Shown: positions 15,979 through 24,450 of the stretch, in pieces
Position numbering within the stretch: the first letter of the stretch is position 1
Layout of the letters: each line of letters opens with the position of its first letter
Source of the DNA: a virus
Length of the DNA: 42,022 nucleotides
Reading direction: 5' to 3' (one strand)
Virus record (IMG/VR): IMGVR_UViG_3300029893_000019
Coordinates: 1,149-43,170 of that record
Translations under genes and position numbers: made by a program
The notes under the pieces: generated by a model
The model's input: only the letters and a program-made list of their open reading frames with translations
Databases searched by the model: none
What the model was told of the DNA's origin: nothing

Positions 15979-16581
15979 ATGAGTAATCAGATTTACCCAA
16001 CGCTGCCAGGCATCAAGATGGACATGACCCGAAGGCCTGTCTGGAAGACCCAGATAAAGGAGTCGGTCAGTGGGATGGAGGTCCGGGCCTCGTCCATGGC
16101 CTACCCTATTTGGGAGTTTGTGCTCCAGTACGATTTCCTAAGAAGTGCCACAGCTTTGGTGGAGCTACAGACACTGGTGGGCTTCTTCAACCAGATGCGG
16201 GGGGCCTTTGATGACTTCCTGTGGGCTGTCCCTGAGGACAGCTCAGTCACCAACTACCAATTCGGGGTGGGCAATGGGGCCACTGTCAATTTTCAACTGA
16301 CCAAAGCGTTTGGTGGGTTTGTCGAGCCAGTCTATAACCTCAACGGGGCCCCAACCATCAAGATCAACGATGTTACCAAATCCACGCCCGCGGACTACAC
16401 AATCAGCAGTACGGGGCTGGTCAGCTTTACGTCAGCCCCCGCTGCAGCGGCGACACTCAAGTGGTCAGGGGGTTTTTACCAGCGCGTCCGCTTCATGAAA
16501 GACCAGGCCGATTTCGAGAGGTTCATGTATCAGCTCTGGCAGCTCAAGAAGATCGAACTGCGGGGGGTGAAAGGATCATGA
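15979..16581 (+). CDS. DUF2460-family tail tip protein
   Basis: A 200-residue protein with GAGGTAAG before ATG 15979. YPIWEFVLQYDFLRSA, then LVGFFNQMRGAFDDFLW and the C-terminal VRFMKDQADFERFMYQLW are the conserved blocks of DUF2460, a distal-tail-type protein found after the tape measure in many proteobacterial siphophages and gene transfer agents. The centre has a small beta domain (FGVGNGATVNFQLTKAFG). It overlaps the next gene by 4 bases. Confidence 0.87.
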   Translation: MSNQIYPTLPGIKMDMTRRPVWKTQIKESVSGMEVRASSMAYPIWEFVLQYDFLRSATALVELQTLVGFFNQMRGAFDDFLWAVPEDSSVTNYQFGVGNGATVNFQLTKAFGGFVEPVYNLNGAPTIKINDVTKSTPADYTISSTGLVSFTSAPAAAATLKWSGGFYQRVRFMKDQADFERFMYQLWQLKKIELRGVKGS

Positions 16582-17435
16582 AGAACGCTAGCCCTGCCCT
16601 GGTCACCCTATTGGCGTCCAATCGGTCATTCATCATGGCCGATCTCTACACCATCACCTTGGTGGGAGGGGGCGGAACGCTTCGCTACACAAACTATGAT
16701 ACTCCGCTGGTGGTGGGTGGTCAGACCTTCTCAGCCGCCGGGGCCATACTGGAGCGCGAGTCAGTGCGCCTAGTGCGCGGGGTCGAGGTTGATAAGCTGA
16801 CGCTGACCATCTACGCGAACCAGACGCACACAGTCGGAGGCTTGCCTATGATGCAGGCGGTGCACTCAGGTAAGTTCGACGGGGCCTCTATACTACTGCA
16901 GCGACTCTTCATGCCAACCCCGGGGGACACCTCAATAGACCCTTTGATCCTTTTCAAAGGGCGAGTCTCTGAGACTAGTAGTAGTCGGAGTCGGGCCACC
17001 TTGACCGTGGCCTCAGACTTGGAGTTGCTGAACTCACCATTTCCGCGAACGGTGTATCAAGCAGGCTGCACCAATACCTTGTTTGATGCGGCATGCGCCT
17101 TGACTAAGACCGCCTTTGGTGTGGGCTCCTCCATCCTTTCCGGCAGCACTCAGACACAACTCAACTGCGGCCTGGTTCAGGCCAATGGTTACTTCAACCT
17201 TGGCACTGTTTCCTTTGCTAGTGGCCCGAATGCGGGCATCACCAGAACAATCAAGAGCTACACTACCGGGGTCCTGCAGCTATCGTACCCACTCCCCTAC
17301 GTCCCTGTCATAGGCAACAGCTTTACCGCCTACCCCGGGTGTGATAAGACCAAGACAATGTGCGCTACCAAGTTCAACAATCTGGCTAATTTCAAAGGCT
17401 TCCCATTCATCCCAATGCCGGAGGCAGTGCTGTGA
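16578..17435 (+). CDS. DUF2163-family tail tip (hub) protein
   Basis: A 285-residue protein. I choose ATG 16578, which overlaps the DUF2460 stop (ATGA) and has AAAGGA upstream; the frame is open earlier, but that part only shadows DUF2460. The start (SNRSFIMADLYTITLVGG), LRYTNYDTPLVVGGQTFSA and the cysteine-containing C-terminal part (YPGCDKTKTMCATKFNNLANF) are hallmarks of DUF2163/BR0599 proteins. In gene transfer agents and related phages this protein forms part of the iron-sulfur-containing tail hub. The order DUF2460-DUF2163-NlpC/P60-J is classical. Confidence 0.87.
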   Translation: MKNASPALVTLLASNRSFIMADLYTITLVGGGGTLRYTNYDTPLVVGGQTFSAAGAILERESVRLVRGVEVDKLTLTIYANQTHTVGGLPMMQAVHSGKFDGASILLQRLFMPTPGDTSIDPLILFKGRVSETSSSRSRATLTVASDLELLNSPFPRTVYQAGCTNTLFDAACALTKTAFGVGSSILSGSTQTQLNCGLVQANGYFNLGTVSFASGPNAGITRTIKSYTTGVLQLSYPLPYVPVIGNSFTAYPGCDKTKTMCATKFNNLANFKGFPFIPMPEAVL

Positions 17436-17860
17436 CAACTCGAGAGGGTGTGATCAAAGAGGCTGAGACCTGGTTGCTGACCCCTTGGCACCATCGAGCG
17501 ATGGTGAAAGGGGCTGGGGTGGACTGTGCTCTGTTCCTGTATGCAGTCTATACTGCTGTGGGGCTGGTTCCTAAGTTCCCGGTTGAGAGCTACCCCCCTG
17601 ACTTCATGCTGCACCGAGGGGAGGAAAAGTTCTTGTCCTACGTTACGCAGTATGCCCATGAGGTCGCCGACCCGCTGCCAGCAGATCTTGCCATGTATAA
17701 AGTGGGGCACTCTTTTTCGCATGGGGCTATTGTCGTGGCCTGGCCTAAGATCATCCATGCTCAAGTAGATCATGGAGTGATTTACGATGAAGGGGATCTA
17801 GGCCGACTGGGGGCAAAGAAGCGCAGCTTCTGGCGCCTCAATCTATGGAAGGATAAGTAA
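17432..17860 (+). CDS. NlpC/P60 cysteine peptidase of the tail tip
   Basis: A 142-residue protein starting at GTG 17432, overlapping the DUF2163 stop. The catalytic triad is visible: C32 in GVDCALFLY, H97 in FSHGAIVV and H109 in IIHAQ. This is the usual C...H...H pattern of NlpC/P60 gamma-D-Glu-diaminopimelate endopeptidases. In tails it opens peptidoglycan locally during DNA injection. The gene lies between the hub and J-like genes, and its stop overlaps the next start by one base (TAATG). Confidence 0.9.
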   Translation: MTTREGVIKEAETWLLTPWHHRAMVKGAGVDCALFLYAVYTAVGLVPKFPVESYPPDFMLHRGEEKFLSYVTQYAHEVADPLPADLAMYKVGHSFSHGAIVVAWPKIIHAQVDHGVIYDEGDLGRLGAKKRSFWRLNLWKDK

Positions 17861-20800
17861 TGTCTTTCGGTGGGAGTGACACCACAATCAGCACTGAGGA
17901 GCCGAAGCTCCTCAGTTTCCGCATACAGACGTCATCGTATGGTCTAAGCATCCCAGTAGTGTGGGGCACCGCACGGCTGCCCAGCAACTTGTTGGACTAC
18001 GACGACTTTACTGCCATCGCGCACACGACAACCACCAGCAGTGGGGGTGGGGGTAAAGGCGGGGGTGGGGGCGTCACCAGCACCCATACCTCCTACACCT
18101 ATACCGCGGCCGTCGTACTTGGTCTGTGCCACGGTCCCATTGTCGGCATCAACACTGTCTGGGCTGATAAGGACAAGAGAAGCCTTTCTGAGGTGGGGTC
18201 TTTGTTTGTAGGGTCGACCGTCCAGAATCCTTGGAACTACATGGTTTCAGTGCACCCAGACAAAGCCTTGGGGTATCGCGGGATTGCATACATCGCCAAC
18301 TCAGCCATCGACCTTGGCTCCGGGGGGTCGTTGAAGCAGTACTCTTTCGAGGTTCAGGGCCGGTCAATCTATGGATCCGGGGTGGTCGACTGTAAGCCCA
18401 AAACTGTTCTTACCGACCTCCTGTCTGACCCACATCTTGGTGTGTCCTTTCCAGCAGCATCAATCGGCAGTCTGACTGATTACGAGAACTACTGCTTGGC
18501 GTCCAAGTTTTTCGTCAGCCCGGCGGTCGCTGAGCAAGCCCCGGCTCATCAGCTCATCACGCAGTTGATGCTTGCTACTAACTCAGACGTGGTGTGGTCG
18601 GAGGGGCTGTTAAAGATTGTTCCCTATGGTGATGCGGCAGTGTCCAGCGTCTATGGTAGCTGGACCCCGAACCTGACACCGGCCTATGCCCTCACCGACG
18701 ATGATTTCTGCCCGCCTAAAGGTGAGGACCCAGTACGGATTATTCGCAAGTCCCCGGCAGACGCCTTCAACCAGGTTCTGGTGGAGTACTATTCGCGCAC
18801 CAACGAGTACAACATCACTACGGCAGAGGCTAAGGATCAAGCCAATATCGAACTGTTCGGGCTGAGGGCCAAGGCTGCTGATTCACTGCACATGATCTGC
18901 GTGGATGAGATGGCCGGGAACATCGCAGATCTGATACTGCGTAGACACCTGTACATCAGGAATGAGTATGAGTTCGAGCTGTCGTGGAAGTACTGCCGCT
19001 TGGAACCCATGGACATTGTCACGATCACTGACACTGCTCAGAACATCATTCAGCAAATGGTCCGAGTTACCGAGGTGACCGAGGATGAGTACGGCAATCT
19101 GCTGATCCGCGCTGAGGAGATGCCGGGGGTCACGGCTACCGCTGCTGGGAACTCAAGTCAGTCCCCCAGTGGCAACTCCATTGACTTCAACATCAGCCCC
19201 GGCAATGCCCACTCACCAGTCTTCTTCGAGCCCCCGCTATCTCTGACCGGGGTGCCTGAAGTTTGGATCGCCATTAGTGGTGGCGCGGATTTTGGGGGCT
19301 GTGAGGTTTGGATGTCCACTGATGATGAGCACTACGCTAGAGTCGGGGTGCATTCAGGGAACACCAAGCATGGAGTGACTACTGCGCTGCTACCATCAGG
19401 GGCAGATCCAGATACCACCAATACGCTGAAGGTGGATCTCAGTACGTCCAATGGCGCGCTGACTGGTGGAACATTGCTCGACCGCGACCTGTTCAATACC
19501 CTTAGTTACGTGGGGGGTGAGTTGGTTTCGTACCAAAACGCAAACCTCACCGGGGCAAACGCCTACGATCTAACAAGCCTGCGTCGCGGTGTCTATGGAA
19601 CCAACATCAGCAGCCATGCCGCGGGCTCAACCTTCGTACGGTGTGACGAGGCGGTGTTCCGCATGCCCTATGATGCAGCGTACAAGGGCAAGACCATCTA
19701 CATGAAGCTGCGGGCGTTCAACATCTACGGTGGGGCGTTGCAGGATCTTTCCACCCTCACAGCCTATACTTACACTGTGCTGGGGGCGCCTGTTGGCACA
19801 GTTGCCGGGCTGGCTTTGGAGACTCCTTTTGCCGGCACCGACTGCTCGATCAAGTGGGCGCCTTACGCCGGTGCTTCCAGCTACAAGGTTGAGGTCTACT
19901 CTGGTGGGGTGCTGCGTCGTACGATCAGCAGCCTGACAGCGCCCCGCTACACCTACACACTGCAGGATGCGAAAGCCGACGGAGGCCCATACCGGACCCT
20001 AGAGTTCCGGGTGTACGCAGTCAATGAGGTGGGTGAGTCCTCATCTCCGGCAGTACTCCCAGCCACGAACCCGCAGGCTGCAGCCCCCACAGGGGTTTCG
20101 ATCTCAGCGGCCCTGACATCCATCTCGATTTTTGCTGAGAAGCCCTCCGACACCGACTACTCCGGCACTTTGATCTGGATGAGCCAGACAATGGGTTTCA
20201 CCCCCGGACCACTCAACTTGGTCTATGACGGATCGGACAACTACAGCAACATCCTCGACCTTGGCGAAAACACCACCTGGTATATCCGCATTGCTCACTA
20301 CGATGTTTTCAGCAAGGATGCACTTAACGTGAGCTCTGAGTTCAATGCGACTACCGGAGCCGCAGGCGGGGCGGGCGTCGAGATTGTTGCCGCCCTGCCC
20401 GGTACAGGTAACTTTGAGGGGCGCATTGTGTATCTGACTACAGACGACAAGCTGTACCGCTACACAGGCTCAGCTTGGACTGCAGCAGTGGCCACCAGTG
20501 ACCTGACTGGGCAGATAGTCAATGGGCAGATTGCCACAAACGCAGTCACCACAGACAACCTAGTCGCCGGTTCCGTCACTGCAGCGAAGATTAGTGTCAA
20601 TACCCTCGCGGCGATCACTGCAGACCTCGGCTCCATCACCGCCGGTAACATGACGCTGGACGCCAGCGGTTACGTTCGCGGAGGGCAGACCGGGTATGAC
20701 GCAGGAGCGGGCTTCTGGCTCGGTTACAGCGGAGCCGCCTACAAGTTCTCATTGGGCAACTCAGCCGGCAACAAGCTGCTGTGGAACGGCTCTGCCCTTA

Positions 20801-20985
20801 CTCTAGTAGGGGCTTTCAATGGGGGCAGCATCAACATCAACAACAAGTTCACCGTAGATTCTTCTGGCAATGTAACCATCAAGTCCGCGACGACCGGTGC
20901 GCGGGTGGAGATCTACAGCAACGTGATTAAAGTCTTCGACTCCAACAACGTTCTACGGGTGAAGATGGGGGATCTATCGGCATGA
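17860..20985 (+). CDS. tail tip/host-specificity protein (J-like)
   Basis: A 1041-residue protein starting at ATG 17860. The N-terminal block (FRIQTSSYGLSIPVVWGTARLPSNLL in two parts) and a glycine-rich loop (58-70) begin the central hub region. The tail-tip domain around 290-390 includes FNQVLVEYYSRTNEYN, then YCRLEPMDIVTIT. Two or more fibronectin-like sandwiches follow (about 635-830). The C-terminal 200 residues are repeat-like (QIVNGQIATNAVTTDNL, then SVTAAKISVNTLAAIT) and probably trimerise. J-like proteins cap the tail and choose the host. The next gene overlaps by 4 bases and probably adds the receptor-binding part. Confidence 0.88.
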   Translation: MSFGGSDTTISTEEPKLLSFRIQTSSYGLSIPVVWGTARLPSNLLDYDDFTAIAHTTTTSSGGGGKGGGGGVTSTHTSYTYTAAVVLGLCHGPIVGINTVWADKDKRSLSEVGSLFVGSTVQNPWNYMVSVHPDKALGYRGIAYIANSAIDLGSGGSLKQYSFEVQGRSIYGSGVVDCKPKTVLTDLLSDPHLGVSFPAASIGSLTDYENYCLASKFFVSPAVAEQAPAHQLITQLMLATNSDVVWSEGLLKIVPYGDAAVSSVYGSWTPNLTPAYALTDDDFCPPKGEDPVRIIRKSPADAFNQVLVEYYSRTNEYNITTAEAKDQANIELFGLRAKAADSLHMICVDEMAGNIADLILRRHLYIRNEYEFELSWKYCRLEPMDIVTITDTAQNIIQQMVRVTEVTEDEYGNLLIRAEEMPGVTATAAGNSSQSPSGNSIDFNISPGNAHSPVFFEPPLSLTGVPEVWIAISGGADFGGCEVWMSTDDEHYARVGVHSGNTKHGVTTALLPSGADPDTTNTLKVDLSTSNGALTGGTLLDRDLFNTLSYVGGELVSYQNANLTGANAYDLTSLRRGVYGTNISSHAAGSTFVRCDEAVFRMPYDAAYKGKTIYMKLRAFNIYGGALQDLSTLTAYTYTVLGAPVGTVAGLALETPFAGTDCSIKWAPYAGASSYKVEVYSGGVLRRTISSLTAPRYTYTLQDAKADGGPYRTLEFRVYAVNEVGESSSPAVLPATNPQAAAPTGVSISAALTSISIFAEKPSDTDYSGTLIWMSQTMGFTPGPLNLVYDGSDNYSNILDLGENTTWYIRIAHYDVFSKDALNVSSEFNATTGAAGGAGVEIVAALPGTGNFEGRIVYLTTDDKLYRYTGSAWTAAVATSDLTGQIVNGQIATNAVTTDNLVAGSVTAAKISVNTLAAITADLGSITAGNMTLDASGYVRGGQTGYDAGAGFWLGYSGAAYKFSLGNSAGNKLLWNGSALTLVGAFNGGSININNKFTVDSSGNVTIKSATTGARVEIYSNVIKVFDSNNVLRVKMGDLSA

Positions 20986-22178
20986 CGCATGGGCTAAACC
21001 TGTACAACGCAGCGGGCAATCTGACGTTCACTACGCAGTATGGGACGCTGGTGGCGTACTCGGTTGTCACTATCCCCGCTGGGCAGACTATCGACTACAC
21101 CCAGATATCCTATCCAGAGCTAACAGGGGGTACCATAGGCATCTACGGGGACTGGGTGATAATGGGGCTGTGCAACCCGACCATAGATTACCCCGGCGGC
21201 GAGCCGCGGCTGACTTTGTCCCCGGCTGGGCCGATCACCATGTCTGTTGACGTGTCTTATACCATATACATAGCAGCAGCCCCGCCGACACTAGCAACTG
21301 GATATGGCGCGTTAGTGCATGATGTAACAGGTAAGTTGTCATTCTCTACGAAGTACGGCCCGTACGTATATGCTGGGCAAGCTACTGCGGAGGAGGCCCC
21401 GCGAACAGTGGCGGATGCCTGTTCCGGCTATATAGCCGGGTGGGGGTTCGGCATGCGCTCGCGTGCGTACTTCCCAAAGAACGGGATGACAGCACTACCT
21501 CTGTTCGCCGTAGAGCTACCGACATGGCCACATACCGCCGGGGTTGTCTATGCAACAACAGACCCAGTGAACACTAGTCAGTGGGTTGTATATGTCGCAT
21601 CTTCCGCGACATTAACCCCAGTCGTGTATATGTTCTTGCCTGTAAGCAACGTAACGCCCCCTACACCATCAGGTCATGGCTTGGCGTTGTATGGTGCTAC
21701 TGGTAACGTGATTCTATCTACAGCAAACCAAAAAACCATGGGGCTTGCTGATTGGGTACAGGCCCCACCACTGATAGAACCTATCCCACAAATTAGATAC
21801 ACCAACTACCAAGTCGGGTCGTACCCTACGATTAACTACTCAAACCAGACGTATGATCCAGGACACACATTGCCGAGCAGCGGTGTTTTATCGGCTACAG
21901 AAGTACCTACCTTTTACGGACTGACTTTAGATGTCACCGACTACTGCTTCTTTGGTCAAAAGACTAATACGGTAGAGTGCTTATCAAGATTCTATGGTTT
22001 CGGGGTAGACGGCAACCTAATCAAAGTTGGGTATTTCGATTACCCATCGATTGATAACTACAACCTTTGTGGTGGGTCTAAGAAGTCCTGGGACGGTGGC
22101 CGCAGTACGGCATCCGGTTCTACGGCATACCCGTGGAAAAGCCCAATGCTTCTTATTGATAAAGGATGCACGCTATGA
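20982..22178 (+). CDS. putative receptor-binding/tail fibre protein with three internal repeats
   Basis: A 398-residue protein starting at ATG 20982, which overlaps the J stop. Three repeat units begin alike: GLNLYNAAGNLTFTTQYG (residue 4), GALVHDVTGKLSFSTKYG (about 108) and GLALYGATGNVILST (about 230). Each is followed by a beta-rich stretch ending near YTIYIAA or similar. A unique C-terminal domain (about 300-398) contains scattered Cys and Tyr. Codons are noticeably richer in A/T than in the structural genes before it (frequent ata, tta, gta), which hints at horizontal exchange. Position after J and before the lysis genes fits a receptor-binding protein. No family is recognised with certainty. 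Confidence 0.62.
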   Translation: MTHGLNLYNAAGNLTFTTQYGTLVAYSVVTIPAGQTIDYTQISYPELTGGTIGIYGDWVIMGLCNPTIDYPGGEPRLTLSPAGPITMSVDVSYTIYIAAAPPTLATGYGALVHDVTGKLSFSTKYGPYVYAGQATAEEAPRTVADACSGYIAGWGFGMRSRAYFPKNGMTALPLFAVELPTWPHTAGVVYATTDPVNTSQWVVYVASSATLTPVVYMFLPVSNVTPPTPSGHGLALYGATGNVILSTANQKTMGLADWVQAPPLIEPIPQIRYTNYQVGSYPTINYSNQTYDPGHTLPSSGVLSATEVPTFYGLTLDVTDYCFFGQKTNTVECLSRFYGFGVDGNLIKVGYFDYPSIDNYNLCGGSKKSWDGGRSTASGSTAYPWKSPMLLIDKGCTL

Positions 22179-22696
22179 GGTACTCCGGTGAAGAGGTACG
22201 CAAAGCCGCGCAGCTTATAGTTGCTGCTAATAAAAAGAAAGACCCCGACTATCCCAAGGACTACATTGCTGTAGTAGACGATTTGTACATGAAGAACCTA
22301 GCCATCGCTTTTGATAAGGACACCGGTGATGCGGTAGGGGTGTTGATAACAACCCGAGGGGCGCTAGTAGTACATGCTCTCGGTGTGACCCCACAAGTAA
22401 TTGCCATCATGTTTGCTCCAGGCAAAGAGGCTTACGGCGGCTTAATCACACGCCGGCTTCTCAAAGAGCTGGGCAGATCCAACCCGGACGCTGCATACCT
22501 GATAGGTGGAAGGTATGCTGAGTACCCCGGCGCTGAACGCTTAATGAAGTTCTATGGGGGTGTTATGTTGTCCAGCATGTTCACCCACCCTGCACATGGA
22601 TTGCTGCGCGAAGCCTACGCTATTCCTTTACGCAAGACAGTTCGTGTGCGTGGTACGGCGAAAGCAACAAGACCCCAGAAACCTGCAAAGACGTGA
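22175..22696 (+). CDS. hypothetical protein, weakly acetyltransferase-like
   Basis: A 173-residue protein. ATG 22175 is preferred: it has AAAGG at 22161-22165 nine bases upstream and overlaps the previous stop by 4 bases; ATG 22166 would sit on the SD. DLYMKNLAIAFDKDTGDAVGVL (two strands), GGLITRRLLKELGR and GAERLMKFYGG have the order of a GNAT fold: beta strands, a cofactor helix, and a final FY-G motif. The usual acetyl-CoA loop (Q/R-x-x-G-x-A/G) is not obvious. The C-terminal tail is basic. It could modify a fibre or a host surface component; that is a guess from position. Confidence 0.5.
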   Translation: MRYSGEEVRKAAQLIVAANKKKDPDYPKDYIAVVDDLYMKNLAIAFDKDTGDAVGVLITTRGALVVHALGVTPQVIAIMFAPGKEAYGGLITRRLLKELGRSNPDAAYLIGGRYAEYPGAERLMKFYGGVMLSSMFTHPAHGLLREAYAIPLRKTVRVRGTAKATRPQKPAKT

Positions 22697-23007
22697 GTAC
22701 CGCCATGGTTAAAGAATTCAGCGACAGCCTCCTGCTGGTGTGTCTAGCTCTAGTAAGTGGGGTGCTACTAAAATGGCATCTGACAGCATCCACACAATTC
22801 GACCTCATGGATCTGGTCTGCACGGACAAGAAGCTGAACGACAAGAAGTTCATGAGGACAGGTGCTTGGGCTGTATCTACTTGGGGCTTTTATTGGCTCA
22901 TCCTTCACGATAAGATGACCGAGTGGTACTTCTGGGGCTATATGCTGGCGTGGGCTGGCGTAGCCGCAGTTGACAAGTGGCAGCGACTAAAGGAGGGCAA
23001 CAAATGA
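22693..23007 (+). CDS. probable holin (three membrane segments)
   Basis: A 104-residue protein starting at GTG 22693, overlapping the previous stop (GTGA). Hydrophobic segments at about 10-26, 54-72 and 77-95 are separated by a short polar loop (CTDKKLNDKKFMRTG), and the C-terminus is basic. Size, topology and position directly before a lipoprotein and the spanin pair fit a class I-like holin, which would form the membrane lesion that frees the endolysin. The endolysin candidate is distant (4.1 kb). An ATG at 22705 (MVKEF) is a possible second start, as in dual-start holins. Confidence 0.65.
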   Translation: MSTAMVKEFSDSLLLVCLALVSGVLLKWHLTASTQFDLMDLVCTDKKLNDKKFMRTGAWAVSTWGFYWLILHDKMTEWYFWGYMLAWAGVAAVDKWQRLKEGNK

Positions 23008-23312
23008 AGAAGACTTTGCTGGTTCTGGCGGCGCTATTATCGGGCTGTGCTACAACAACCCACTCTGACAAGATCAGCCTGAGTGGCGATGTGCGGCTGT
23101 TGTTGATTCCCGAGACTTCAGTTCGCGACTACTGCACGGCGATAGCCAGTAACCCCATCCCTGGGTCTTGTGTGGTTGTGGACCAGGAGGAGGGGAAGCG
23201 TATCTGTACGGTGATAGCACCTATTCCAGAGGGGGTTGGCGAGAGGAACGCCAAGTACTACATCGGCGCTGCTGTCTATCAGTGCCTGACCCACAAGAAG
23301 GACACCCGGTAA
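23004..23312 (+). CDS. small outer-membrane-type lipoprotein
   Basis: A 102-residue protein. ATG 23004 overlaps the holin stop and follows AGGAGG (22991-22996). The N-terminus MKKTLLVLAALLSGCATT is a lipoprotein signal with the lipobox cysteine at residue 15. The mature part has three further cysteines (in DYCTA, GSCVV and RICTV) and no membrane segment. It is separate from the Rz1 candidate, so the lysis region would have two lipoproteins. It may act in lysis timing or superinfection exclusion; the sequence gives no function. Confidence 0.7.
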   Translation: MKKTLLVLAALLSGCATTTHSDKISLSGDVRLLLIPETSVRDYCTAIASNPIPGSCVVVDQEEGKRICTVIAPIPEGVGERNAKYYIGAAVYQCLTHKKDTR

Positions 23313-23752
23313 TGCAACTACCCATCGCTATCGTAGTCGTGCTGGTCGCCTTCCTGATAGGCTCACTAGGGGGCTATCAGCACGGGCGCAAGGTTCAACG
23401 GGGGGAAGCAGCGGAGGAAGTCAGTTCCGCCCTGCAGACCCTCATCAAGAACCACAATAAACTGAGCGCGGTGGACGCCGAGGAGGCTACCAAAGCAGAA
23501 GCCGCTCGTCAGAAGTCCAAACTCCAAGCCATGGAAAGGAAGAATCGTGTCCTCGAAGATGCCCTCGCTAAGGCCAAGCCTTCTTGCGATCGTGACCCTG
23601 AGTCTTTTGGGTTGCTCATCGAATCCATCCGCGCCGCAAACCGAACCACTGGCCCAGCCCCCGGCTCGCTGCTTACTCCCTTGTTTGGCAATCCCGGAGC
23701 CAAAGGACGGCAAGGACTTCACCCTGCGTCTGTGGATCGAGGACCTGATTGA
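23312..23752 (+). CDS. Rz: Rz-like inner-membrane spanin
   Basis: A 146-residue protein starting at ATG 23312 (TAATG overlap with the lipoprotein stop). Residues 4-24 form a single N-terminal membrane anchor (IAIVVVLVAFLIGSLGG). A periplasmic coiled coil rich in A, E, K and Q (about 35-90) and a proline-containing end follow. This is the i-spanin layout. A second reading frame inside its 3' part encodes the matching lipoprotein. Spanins fuse the inner and outer membranes at the last step of lysis in Gram-negative hosts. Confidence 0.85.
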   Translation: MQLPIAIVVVLVAFLIGSLGGYQHGRKVQRGEAAEEVSSALQTLIKNHNKLSAVDAEEATKAEAARQKSKLQAMERKNRVLEDALAKAKPSCDRDPESFGLLIESIRAANRTTGPAPGSLLTPLFGNPGAKGRQGLHPASVDRGPD

Positions 23753-23828
23753 TCTATACGGGGAGTGTCGAGACCAAAGCGCTGAGTGCGCGGCTTGGCT
23801 CCAACGACACTTCAAGAAGCAGGGGTAG
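23547..23828 (+). CDS. Rz1: Rz1-like outer-membrane spanin lipoprotein nested in Rz
   Basis: A 93-residue protein in a different frame, starting inside Rz and ending 76 bases beyond it. Start GTG 23547 has GGAAAGGAAG just upstream. The signal (LLAIVTLSLLGCSS) ends in a lipobox with C23, followed by a proline-rich stretch (NPSAPQTEPLAQPPA). The C-terminal part is helical (LWIEDLIDLYGECRDQ). A nested, proline-rich lipoprotein inside Rz is diagnostic of Rz/Rz1 pairs. Confidence 0.85.
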   Translation: MSSKMPSLRPSLLAIVTLSLLGCSSNPSAPQTEPLAQPPARCLLPCLAIPEPKDGKDFTLRLWIEDLIDLYGECRDQSAECAAWLQRHFKKQG

Positions 23829-23832
23829 CACC

Positions 23833-24045
23833 TCAGCCTTGTCCAGACACTACCCTGTTCATCAGGCGGAGATGCAGCACCTCGGTTTTTGTTGAGTAGT
23901 TCTTTACCAAAGACAAGAAGGCTATCTGGTCCAGGTCTTCTTGTCTGATCTCAACTGCTCCGCCCAGGCGCTTGACCAGTATCGCCACAATAAGTTGAGA
24001 CATCTCAACATCTGTCAAAAACCCTTTGTTGGTCGTGTTGCTCAT
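23833..24045 (-). CDS. small hypothetical protein at the convergence point
   Basis: A 70-residue protein on the minus strand. ATG 24045 is chosen because AAAGGA lies six bases upstream; a GTG one codon earlier is less well placed. The sequence is helical (FLTDVEMSQLIVAILVKRL, then EDLDQIAFLSLVKNY) and ends GQG. It lies downstream of the 24.13-kb terminator for leftward transcription, so it needs read-through or its own promoter. A short palindrome at 24097-24110 lies upstream. It ends 5 bases from the Rz1 stop. Function unknown. Confidence 0.6.
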   Translation of the reverse strand: MSNTTNKGFLTDVEMSQLIVAILVKRLGGAVEIRQEDLDQIAFLSLVKNYSTKTEVLHLRLMNRVVSGQG

Positions 24046-24096
24046 CACAATTCCTTTCGTGTTTTACGGCGCTGCCTGCGTTTTTGGGGGTCTACG

Positions 24097-24110
24097 TGAG
24101 TCCTGACTCA
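24097..24110. promoter_or_regulatory. 14-bp palindrome TGAGTC-CT-GACTCA
   Basis: A perfect inverted repeat with six-base arms and a two-base spacer, between the convergent terminator and the start of the 70-residue minus-strand gene. It is in the right place to be an operator for that gene. No convincing -35/-10 pair accompanies it, so it may be chance. Confidence 0.3.
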
Positions 24111-24156
24111 TCCCCACCCCTGAAAACACCGCCTAGAGCGTTTTAGGCGGGGTTTT
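24109..24156. terminator. bidirectional terminator between the two arms
   Basis: The stem CCGCCTA/TAGGCGG around GAGCGTTT is followed by GGGGTTTTG on the plus strand and GTGTTTTCAGG on the minus strand, so it can stop transcription from both arms. About 40 bases are the reverse complement, with one mismatch, of the terminator after the tail tube gene. Confidence 0.85.
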
Positions 24157-24186
24157 GACTGTGGCCTGCCTCTTCCCAGTTATCTG

Positions 24187-24447
24187 TCATTTCAATGCTC
24201 CCATTGATGTCGTCTCTCCAGAGCCGACTTTTGCGGCACGCTTCGCCGCTTTCCGTTGGCGCTTCGCTTCGGCCTTCGCCAGTGCAATCGCGTCTTTCTC
24301 TGCGCGGCGACCCCGATTGTCGGGTTCCTTTCGGTCGCCCCACCAATCCACCTCACGCCGCGTTCCAACGCGCAAAACGGGAAGGCTTGCTACTGCCAGT
24401 GCCGCTGAAAGTCTAAGTCTGCCGTAGCCGCCAATAATCGTTGTCAT
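24187..24447 (-). CDS. small basic hypothetical protein
   Basis: An 86-residue protein with an SD (GGGATAAGGA) before ATG 24447. The first half is glycine/leucine-rich (MTTIIGGYGRLRLSAALAV). WWGDRKEPD follows, then a lysine/alanine-rich helix (AKAEAKRQRKAAKRAAKVG) that could bind nucleic acid. It is the last gene before the convergent terminator. I do not recognise it. Confidence 0.55.
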   Translation of the reverse strand: MTTIIGGYGRLRLSAALAVASLPVLRVGTRREVDWWGDRKEPDNRGRRAEKDAIALAKAEAKRQRKAAKRAAKVGSGETTSMGALK

Positions 24448-24450
24448 TCC

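Noticed and set aside
16461-16577. Longer start for the DUF2163 gene
   Set aside because: The extra residues only shadow the DUF2460 gene; ATG 16578 has an SD and an ATGA junction.
12791-24156. Inverted 41-bp copies as recombination or attachment sites
   Set aside because: Both are at gene ends with stem-loop and T-run; no integrase is present, so terminators explain them better.
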